From: Nonomuraea sp. SBT364
Lineage (GTDB): Bacteria > Actinomycetota > Actinomycetes > Streptosporangiales > Streptosporangiaceae
Length of the DNA: 37,662 nt
Direction of reading: 5' to 3'
NCBI RefSeq assembly: GCF_001083785.1
Contig: NZ_LAVL01000078.1
Location: 1-37,662, forward strand
The notes under the pieces were generated by a model. The model was not told the origin of the DNA. It did not search any database and worked only from the letters and a program-made list of their open reading frames with translations. A program made the position numbers and the translations under genes. Positions 31,931-37,662 of this stretch are shown piece after piece (within the stretch, counting starts at the first letter, position 1; the number at the start of each line of letters is the position of its first letter).

Positions 31931-32709
31931 GTTTCCCAGTCTGCGGCCGGCACGCGCCAGGGTCTTGGACATATCTGACCGGGTGTCGTGTCGCCCAGCG
32001 CCCTGAACTCGCGGTTCATGTGCGCCTGGTCGTAGAAGCCGCACTCGGCGGCCACCGTGGCGATGCCGCGACCGGCCCGCAGCAGGCGCGCCGCGCGGGC
32101 GAACCGGATGACCCGGGCCGCGGTCTTGGGCGTGAGCCCGATCTGGTCGTGGAAGCGGGAAACCAGGTGGCGGTGGCTCCAGCCGAGCGATTCGGCCAGC
32201 ACCGGCACGCCGAGGTCGCCGCCCGACCTCAGCAGCCGCGCCCACGCCCACGCCACCTCGGGGCCCAGCTCCGGCCCGGCCCGGATGCGCGCCGCCAGCA
32301 GCCGGTCGGCCAGCGCCAGCCGGCCGCGCCACGACCGGGTCTCGGCGAGCCGGGCCACGAGCGTCGCCGCCCAGGGGCCGAGCAGGTCCTCGACCGGCAG
32401 CACCCGGTTCGTCAGGTGCCGCATCGGGATCCCGTACAGGCGTCTGGCGCCGATCGGGGTGAGGTCGATCTGCACGCCCTCGATCGGCCCGGCCGTGCGG
32501 GTGGGGGTGAAGCGGTCGGTCAGGCCGCCCGCGAACGAGATCACCCGCTCGCCGGCGACCTCCATCGCCTCCCCGAAGTGCACGATGAGCACCGAGCCCG
32601 GCATCGCCGCCTCCGCCCGCGTGACCGGCCCGGCCTGGCGGTAGGCGCTCAGCCGGATCGCGTACGGCCGGAGGGCGGCGCTGGGCGCGACCTCCAGGAC
32701 GTCGAGCAT
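31927..32709 (-). CDS. AraC-family transcriptional regulator
   Basis: The protein has 260 residues. The C-terminal domain has the two helix-turn-helices: VPVLAESLGWSHRHLVSRFHDQIGLTPK and IATVAAECGFYDQAHMNREFRALGDTTP. The N-terminal domain, from LRPYAIRLSAYRQAG, resembles DUF6597-type sensing domains. The ATG at 32709 is preceded directly by GGAGGC. It follows the prolyl oligopeptidase by 8 nt and overlaps the VOC gene, so all three form one operon. AraC-VOC pairs commonly handle toxic small molecules. Confidence 0.92.
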   Translation of the reverse strand: MLDVLEVAPSAALRPYAIRLSAYRQAGPVTRAEAAMPGSVLIVHFGEAMEVAGERVISFAGGLTDRFTPTRTAGPIEGVQIDLTPIGARRLYGIPMRHLTNRVLPVEDLLGPWAATLVARLAETRSWRGRLALADRLLAARIRAGPELGPEVAWAWARLLRSGGDLGVPVLAESLGWSHRHLVSRFHDQIGLTPKTAARVIRFARAARLLRAGRGIATVAAECGFYDQAHMNREFRALGDTTPGQICPRPWRVPAADWET

Positions 32710-32717
32710 GCCTCCGA

Positions 32718-34772
32718 CTATAGGCGCAGATGTTTGGCCAGGAAGGTGAGCGTGTCGGCCGACAGGTCGACGCTGCGGCTGATCGAGCGGGCGCCGTGGC
32801 CCACCTCGGTCTCGTTGCGCAGCACGATCGGCCGGTCGCCGGTGGAGGCGTGCTGCAACGCCGCGCACATCTTCCACGCGTGAAGGGGATGCACACGCGT
32901 GTCGGACTGGAAGACCGTGAACAGCGTCGCCGGATAGTTCACCGACTCCACCACGTGATGGTAGGGCGAGTAGCCCAACAGCCAGCCGAACTGCTCGGGA
33001 TCGTCGGCGGAGCCGTACTCGACGTTCCACGTCGCGCCGAGGCCGAACCGCTCATACCGCACCATGTCGAGCAGCGGCGCCGAGCAGACGGCCGCCTCGT
33101 ACAGCTCGGGGCGCTGCGTCAGCGCGGCCCCCACCAGCAGGCCGCCGTTGGAGCCGCCGGAGATGCCGAGCCGGTCGGCCGTCGTCACACCGGTCGCGAT
33201 CAGGTGCTCGGCCGCCGCGTGGAAGTCGTCGAACACGTTCTGCTTGTTGCCGAGCATGCCCGCCCGGTGCCACTCCTCGCCCTCCTCGCCGCCGCCGCGC
33301 AGCTGGGCGATGGCGTAGACGCCACCCGCCTCCACCCAGGCCAGGATCGACGCCGAGTAGCCCGGCGTCATGGACAGCCCGAACCCGCCGTAGCCGTACA
33401 GGATGGTGGGGCGCGGGCCCGAGCCGGACACCGGCGAGATCACCAGCATGCGCACGTCGGTGCCGTCCGCGGACCGGTAGACCACCTGTTCGGTGCGGAC
33501 CGGCGGCACCACGACGGCGCCCGGCGACGCCGCCCAGAGCGACGTCTCGCCCGTCCTGGCGTCGTAGCGCTGGATCGACGGCGGGGTGGTGTTGTCGGTG
33601 TAGCCGAACCAGGCCTCGTGGCCGCCCTCCGGCCGCTCGGCCAGGCCGCCGATCGTGCCCAGCCCCGGCGTCGGCACCTCGCCCAGCCGCTCGCCGGTCT
33701 CCAGGTCGTGCACGGTGATCTCGCTGATCGCATGGCGCGTCCAGCTCACCAGCATGACCGGGCGTTCCAGGTCGTCGAGGATCGCGAAGTCGGACAGCAC
33801 CGCCTCCGGATCCTGCGGGATCAGGTCGCGCCAGCTCTCGTGGCCCGGCTCGGCCGGGTCGGCGACGCAGATCCGGGCACGCGACGCGTCGCGGTCGGTG
33901 TGCACGTAGAGCCTGCCGTCGCGGCCGAACACCAGCCCCGTCTGCGCGTCGACGCCCTCCTGCACCACGCGCAGCGCCGGCCGCTCCGGCGGCGAGGCGG
34001 TCAGGTCGGCCACCCACAGGTCGTTGCGCGGCGCGGTGCCCTCGCTGGCCGACACCTGCAGCCAGCGGCCGTCGCGCGACACCGAGACGCCGTAGTAGTT
34101 GGTCATCTTCATGCCGTCACCGAAGATCAGCACGTCGTCCTCGGTGGACGTGCCGACCCGGTGCAGGTAGACGCGCCGGTGGAACTGCCGCTCGTTCTCC
34201 GGCAGCTCCGTGGCGGGCAGCCGGCGCACGTAGTAGTACGCCTCGCCGCCCGGCAGCCACGCCACCGGCGAGTAACGGCAGCGGTCGATCGGCCCCTCGA
34301 CGCGCCCGCCCGTCGCCACGTCCAGCACGTACAGGACCGACTCCTCGGTGCCGCCCACCGAGATCTGGTAGGCGAGCAGCCGGCCTTCCTTGTCGGGCTG
34401 GACCGTGTCGAGCGTCGTCAGCCCCGTCGCGTCCAGCGCCATCGGATCGATGAGCGCCCGCTCCTTGCCATCGGCGTCGGCCACGTAGTAGACCGCGTGC
34501 TCCTGATCCGGCGTGCGGCGGCTGAAGAACCGGCGCTCGCCCCGCCACGTCGGCGTGCCCACCGACCCCGACCTCAGCAGCTCCCCGATGCGCTCCTTGA
34601 ACCGCTGCGGCTCCGCCTCCCGCTTGAACAGCTCCGCCTGCGCGAGCAGCCAACTCTCCGTCTCCGGACTGTCCGGATCCTCCAGCCAGCGGTACGGGTC
34701 GGGCACGGGCGTCCCGTGGACCAGATCGACGGTCTCCTCGCGGGGTGCGGCTGGATAGGGCTCTCGCGTCAT
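32718..34772 (-). CDS. Prolyl oligopeptidase (S9A)
   Basis: The cytosolic serine peptidase has 684 residues and cleaves short peptides after Pro. The N-terminal segment PVPDPYRWLEDPDSPETESWLLAQ is the family opening. A seven-bladed propeller follows to about residue 400, then the alpha/beta hydrolase with Ser541 in GGSNGG, Asp624 in QSDTRVHP and His659 in EVGHGAR. There is no signal peptide, as expected for S9A. TAGGGT on the minus strand (34784-34779) ends 6 nt before the ATG, so the message is probably leaderless. It heads the operon with AraC and VOC genes. Confidence 0.95.
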   Translation of the reverse strand: MTREPYPAAPREETVDLVHGTPVPDPYRWLEDPDSPETESWLLAQAELFKREAEPQRFKERIGELLRSGSVGTPTWRGERRFFSRRTPDQEHAVYYVADADGKERALIDPMALDATGLTTLDTVQPDKEGRLLAYQISVGGTEESVLYVLDVATGGRVEGPIDRCRYSPVAWLPGGEAYYYVRRLPATELPENERQFHRRVYLHRVGTSTEDDVLIFGDGMKMTNYYGVSVSRDGRWLQVSASEGTAPRNDLWVADLTASPPERPALRVVQEGVDAQTGLVFGRDGRLYVHTDRDASRARICVADPAEPGHESWRDLIPQDPEAVLSDFAILDDLERPVMLVSWTRHAISEITVHDLETGERLGEVPTPGLGTIGGLAERPEGGHEAWFGYTDNTTPPSIQRYDARTGETSLWAASPGAVVVPPVRTEQVVYRSADGTDVRMLVISPVSGSGPRPTILYGYGGFGLSMTPGYSASILAWVEAGGVYAIAQLRGGGEEGEEWHRAGMLGNKQNVFDDFHAAAEHLIATGVTTADRLGISGGSNGGLLVGAALTQRPELYEAAVCSAPLLDMVRYERFGLGATWNVEYGSADDPEQFGWLLGYSPYHHVVESVNYPATLFTVFQSDTRVHPLHAWKMCAALQHASTGDRPIVLRNETEVGHGARSISRSVDLSADTLTFLAKHLRL

Positions 34773-34778
34773 GCTCGA

Positions 34779-34784
34779 ACCCTA
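34779..34784 (-). promoter_or_regulatory. -10 element giving a leaderless prolyl oligopeptidase mRNA
   Basis: TAGGGT on the minus strand is followed by 6 nt and then the ATG at 34772. Confidence 0.5.
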
Positions 34785-35010
34785 CGGCAACGGCGAAGGC
34801 GCCGTGGATGGCGTAAAGCCCAGGTGATGCGGGCATAAAACGTACCGTGCGTCCCTCTGGTCATTCCGGCTGGAGGTTAAGGGGTGGCGGGGACCACGCG
34901 GGAAACGCCAGACTGCTGACAGGACGGTGCCGTGGTGTCCATCCGCTGGACCGTCCGGCGGAGGTCCACGTGACGGGAACGTCCAAGCCCCAGGAGGGGC
35001 GAATAGCCGG

Positions 35011-35028
35011 GACATGCCGTGGCATGTC
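35011..35028. promoter_or_regulatory. Perfect 18-bp palindrome before the HNH gene
   Basis: GACATGCC-GT-GGCATGTC has perfect 8-bp arms and lies 34 bp before the HNH start. It is the best single operator candidate outside the TetR cluster. The 289-bp spacer 34773-35061 otherwise has no supported gene. Confidence 0.55.
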
Positions 35029-35061
35029 TCCTTTGATACGCGCGCAGCGGGGAGAGGCCCG

Positions 35062-35571
35062 ATGATGCGCCAAGTCCTGCTGCTGAACGCCACCTACGAG
35101 CCCCTGACCACGCTCTCGCTGCACCGCGCCATCGTGCTGGTGCTGCGGGAGAAGGCCGACGTCGTGCACCGCGACGGGCGGGGCGCCGTGCTGCGCTCCG
35201 CGAGCTGCACGCTCGACGTCCCCTCGGTGATCAGGCTCAGACGATACGTCCGCATCCCCTACCGGTCGCGCATCCCCCTGACCAGGGCCGCCCTCATGCG
35301 GCGCGACGACTACCGCTGCGCCTACTGCGGGCAGCGGGCCGAGACCATCGACCACGTCATCCCCAGGTCGAGGGGTGGCCCCCACTCGTGGGAGAACTGC
35401 GTGGCCTCGTGCTCGCAGTGCAACCACCGCAAGGCCGACAAGTTCCTGGAGGAGCTGGGGTGGACGCTGCGCGTCGCCCCGGCGGTGCCGCGGGGTGCCC
35501 ACTGGCGGCTCATCGGCGCCTCGCTCGTCGGCGACCCCCAATGGGCGCCCTACCTGGAGGCCGCCGCCTGA
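35062..35571 (+). CDS. HNH endonuclease family protein
   Basis: The protein has 169 residues. The conserved N-terminal domain MRQVLLLNATYEPLTTLSLHRAIVLVLREKADVV precedes the HNH module: CAYCG, the ETIDHVIPRSRGG motif with the DH pair, and SWENCVASCSQCNHRKADK with the second Cys pair and the His. This architecture is widespread and apparently housekeeping in actinobacteria. The target and role are not established, and no restriction or phage genes lie nearby. GGGGAGAGG precedes the tandem ATGs at 35062. The palindrome at 35011 may regulate it. Confidence 0.93.
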   Translation: MMRQVLLLNATYEPLTTLSLHRAIVLVLREKADVVHRDGRGAVLRSASCTLDVPSVIRLRRYVRIPYRSRIPLTRAALMRRDDYRCAYCGQRAETIDHVIPRSRGGPHSWENCVASCSQCNHRKADKFLEELGWTLRVAPAVPRGAHWRLIGASLVGDPQWAPYLEAAA

Positions 35572-35613
35572 AAACCTTTGTGTGCCTTCGTCATGCCCTG
35601 GCACCATGCACGC

Positions 35614-36417
35614 ATGTGGACCATCACGACCGACGTCGAGGCGTACGCCCGAGAGGCTGAGCCGTTCCTGCTGAGCGACCCGGTGGGCAACACGGTGCTC
35701 CTCACGGTGCTCGCCAACCTGCGCCGGGGCATGCCGGCCGAAGGCGCCTACTTCGGCTGGTGGACCGACGGCGGCCAGGTGCGGGGTGCGGCCTTCCGCA
35801 CCCCGCCCCGGCCCATCTGCCTGGGCCTCATGCCCGCCGAGGCCGTCCCCCCGCTGGTCGAGGCCCTCGGCGGCGACGTCCCCGAGATCGTCGGCCCGCT
35901 CGAACTGACCCGGGCCGTCGCCCGCACCCTCGGCCGCGACGGCGACGTGATCAGCGAACGCCTCTACCGGCTCGGCACCCTCACCGTCCCCGACGTGCCC
36001 GGCTCCGGTCGCCTCGCCACCGGCGCCGACCTGCCCATGCTCGTCGCCTGGACGCAGGCGTTCTTCGCCGAGGTGAAGCTCAACGCCGGCGAGGACATCG
36101 CCGCCGACACCGCCCGGCGGATCGCCGCCCGCGAGCTGTTCCTCTGGGAGGACGACGGCACCCCCGCCTCGCTCGCCGGCCTCTCGCCCGCCGCCGGCGG
36201 CGTCTGCCGCATCGGTCCCGTCTACACGCCGCCGTCGCGGCGCAGGAGAGGGTACGGCGCCGCCGTCACCGCCTTCGCCAGCCGCACCGGCCTGGCCGAA
36301 CGCTGCGAGGAGGTCGTCCTGTTCACCGACCTGGCCAACCCCACCAGCAACGCCGTCTACCGGTCGATCGGCTTCGAACCCGTCTCCGACTACGCCCAGG
36401 TGACCTTCCAGGCTTAA
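35614..36417 (+). CDS. GNAT-family acetyltransferase
   Basis: The protein has 267 residues. The N-terminal half (from VEAYAREAEPFLLSDPVGNTVLLTVLANL) is a variable domain. The C-terminal half is the catalytic GNAT fold, with IGPVYTPPSRRRRGYGAAVTAFAS as the acetyl-CoA loop and LFTDLANPTSNAVYRSIGFEPV as motif B. It resembles the two-domain 'GNAT family' proteins in which the first half is a degenerate GNAT. Substrate unknown. The start MWTITTDVEAY was chosen to match domain onset; CACCAT 6 nt upstream may be a leaderless-type -10. The fmdB-type gene follows 9 bp later. Confidence 0.88.
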   Translation: MWTITTDVEAYAREAEPFLLSDPVGNTVLLTVLANLRRGMPAEGAYFGWWTDGGQVRGAAFRTPPRPICLGLMPAEAVPPLVEALGGDVPEIVGPLELTRAVARTLGRDGDVISERLYRLGTLTVPDVPGSGRLATGADLPMLVAWTQAFFAEVKLNAGEDIAADTARRIAARELFLWEDDGTPASLAGLSPAAGGVCRIGPVYTPPSRRRRGYGAAVTAFASRTGLAERCEEVVLFTDLANPTSNAVYRSIGFEPVSDYAQVTFQA

Positions 36418-36420
36418 CCT
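36415..36420 (+). promoter_or_regulatory. -10 element giving a leaderless zinc-ribbon mRNA
   Basis: TAACCT overlaps the GNAT stop and ends 6 nt before the ATG at 36427; there is no ribosome binding site. Confidence 0.5.
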
Positions 36421-36426
36421 GGTGGC

Positions 36427-36642
36427 ATGCCGCGTTACGACTACCGCTGCCGCGCCTGCGGCTCCACGTTCGAGCTGTCCCGCCCCATGTCGGCGTCCGA
36501 CGATCCGGCCACCTGCCCCGACGGGCACGCCGACACGGTCAAGCTGCTGTCCACGGTCGCCATGACCGGCTCCGCCGCCACCCCCCGGCCCGCCGGTGGC
36601 GGTGGCGGTGGCGGCTGCTGCGGTGGAGGGTGCTGCGGGTAG
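36427..36642 (+). CDS. FmdB-type zinc ribbon protein
   Basis: The protein has 71 residues. PRYDYRCRACGSTFELSRPMS is the FmdB/CxxC regulatory domain start, with the first Cys pair (Cys8, Cys11). The second metal pair, normally CPxCG, reads TCPDGHAD, so Cys plus His may substitute. After STVAMTGSAATPRP the protein ends in a Gly-Cys tail, GGGGGGGCCGGGCCG. Such tails occur in actinobacterial members and could bind metal or anchor partner proteins. Function of the family is not known with confidence. Confidence 0.88.
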   Translation: MPRYDYRCRACGSTFELSRPMSASDDPATCPDGHADTVKLLSTVAMTGSAATPRPAGGGGGGGCCGGGCCG

Positions 36643-36657
36643 CTCTTCCCGTACGGG

Positions 36658-37536
36658 TCAGAGCGCCGACGCCGTGACCGCCCGGACAGCGAGCTTGGCG
36701 ACGTGCTCCACCGTGGCGACACCCGTCGCCATCGTGGGGCTGCGCTCCGACAGCACGGCCACCAGCAGCTCGTGCCCGTGCACGACGAGACGCCCCACGC
36801 TGTTGACCGTCCACAGGCCGTCGTGCGCGTCGGCGGGCAGCCAGCCGTTCTTCAACGCCGCCCGCTCGCCCGCCGCGCTCACGCCCCACGCCTGCGACGG
36901 CTCCACCGACGACATCAGCCCGAGCGCGTAACGACGGTTGGCCGCCGACACCGGGCCCGCCGGATCGGTGAGCCGCTCCAGCACCCGCACCTGGTCCGAC
37001 GGCCTGCTCATGGTCGCCCCCCAGTACAGGCCCGACCCCGGCGTGGTGTGGCGCACCCCCTGCGCGCGCAACATCCCGGCCAGCCCCCGCCGGCCGCCGA
37101 TGGTCAGGTAGAGCTCGTGCGCGCAGTCGTTGTCGCTGTAGCGGATCATTCGTGCGGCCAGGGTCCGCTCGTAGGCGTCCAGCTTGCGGTGCTCACGCTG
37201 CCTGCGCAGCAGCAGGGCCAGCAGGATGTCCACCTTCGCCACGCTGGCCAGCATGAACGGCTCCCGGTCCCGGAACGCGTACCGCACGCCCGCGGTCCTG
37301 TCGTACACCGCCACCGCCACCCTGCCCGGCCGGCCCTTCACGTACCGGCCCAGCGTCCGGTCCAGCCGCGCCCGCGCCTCTCCGGACAGCTCCCCGCCGG
37401 TCCCGGCCGCCTCCCGGGGGACGTGCTGGGCCACCACCCCCTGAGCGGCGGTACGCGGCGCCCCGGCCCGCACCTCGGCGCAGCCGGACACGGCGACCAG
37501 CAGGACGCCTAGCAGCGAGATCCCCCGAGCGCGCAT
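36658..37536 (-). CDS. Beta-lactamase-fold lipoprotein (serine hydrolase)
   Basis: The precursor has 292 residues. A signal peptide with lipobox VSGC places lipidated Cys19 at the membrane outside. The class A-like motifs are Ser98-Val-Ala-Lys101 (SxxK), Ser134-Asp-Asn (YSDNDC) and Lys229-Asn-Gly in place of KTG. I could not identify a clear Omega-loop Glu at the class A position, so either true beta-lactamase or DD-peptidase/esterase activity is possible. The KNG variant is seen in many actinobacterial 'serine hydrolase' lipoproteins rather than in clinical lactamases. GCAGGC-GA-GCCTGC (37537-37550) is an inverted repeat at the start. The final 126 bp of the window, 37537-37662, hold nothing else supportable. 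Confidence 0.88.
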   Translation of the reverse strand: MRARGISLLGVLLVAVSGCAEVRAGAPRTAAQGVVAQHVPREAAGTGGELSGEARARLDRTLGRYVKGRPGRVAVAVYDRTAGVRYAFRDREPFMLASVAKVDILLALLLRRQREHRKLDAYERTLAARMIRYSDNDCAHELYLTIGGRRGLAGMLRAQGVRHTTPGSGLYWGATMSRPSDQVRVLERLTDPAGPVSAANRRYALGLMSSVEPSQAWGVSAAGERAALKNGWLPADAHDGLWTVNSVGRLVVHGHELLVAVLSERSPTMATGVATVEHVAKLAVRAVTASAL

Positions 37537-37662
37537 GCAGGCGAGCCTGCCACCCCCGATGTCAACCCCCGGGGTCACCCAAGGTCAAGCCACTCCCAGT
37601 TTCCCCCGGATCCCGCACCCCCCCGGCCGCCCCTCCCGCCCCGGCGGGCCCCTCTCTGAACG

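Noticed and set aside
35011..35028. Match of GGACATGCC to the eukaryotic p53 half-site
   Set aside because: Chance similarity; p53 does not exist in bacteria.
35062..35571. HNH gene as evidence of a restriction, anti-phage or mobile element
   Set aside because: This HNH architecture is common in actinobacterial chromosomes and no methyltransferase, integrase or defence gene is nearby.

Overview
The window is about 37.7 kb of very GC-rich, gene-dense DNA. It has GTG and TTG starts, ATGA/GTGA stop-start overlaps, and several genes whose start codon lies 6-10 nt after a TAnnnT hexamer (leaderless mRNAs). Gene content (EttA, GlbO-type haemoglobin, class F sortase, XRE/TPR regulators, KstR-like operators) points to a filamentous actinomycete, most likely Streptosporangiales (for example Nonomuraea). 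The genus is inference. No rRNA, tRNA, CRISPR array, insertion sequence or phage gene was seen; this looks like ordinary chromosome with some accessory pieces.

Layout. (1) 0.3-3.6 kb: a membrane diguanylate cyclase and the ribosome factor EttA. (2) 3.8-10.2 kb: an acyl-CoA side-chain degradation cluster (VOC protein, DUF35 OB-fold protein, thiolase-fold protein without the expected cysteines, acyl-CoA dehydrogenase, MaoC hydratase, SDR dehydrogenase) with its own TetR regulator. Palindromes of the form TAGAA-N5-TTCTA sit at the promoters and define a local regulon. (3) 10.2-14.7 kb: a thioesterase and MFS transporter, then an opposite-strand run of MscS channel, GlbO haemoglobin and GH13 glucosidase. 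(4) 14.7-19.3 kb: a hairpin-rich gene-free stretch, a small unknown protein divergent from an XRE/TPR regulator coupled to a GNAT, and an EamA transporter with an unusual Cys-containing tail. (5) 19.3-22.4 kb: an AT-rich promoter, a 24-residue peptide gene overlapping a TPR protein, a small membrane protein and a cytoplasmic beta-lactamase-fold protein. (6) 22.4-26.3 kb: a PiT/DUF47/Nudix operon, divergent purU, and a stress-type SDR. (7) 26.3-31.5 kb: the most system-like region. It holds an Asp-tailed membrane protein with a histidine kinase and OmpR-type regulator, then a secreted Asp-rich repeat protein with a class F sortase, then DUF4956 with a VTC (polyphosphate polymerase-type) domain protein. 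All three units are preceded by 11-bp-phased YTCA repeats resembling OmpR/PhoP-family binding sites; the array before DUF4956 looks like Streptomyces PHO boxes. (8) 31.5-37.6 kb: prolyl oligopeptidase, AraC regulator and VOC operon, HNH endonuclease, GNAT, FmdB-type zinc ribbon, and a beta-lactamase-fold lipoprotein.

Best candidates for something undescribed are the Asp-rich/sortase/VTC locus with its shared phased repeats, and the 24-residue peptide coupled to the TPR protein.
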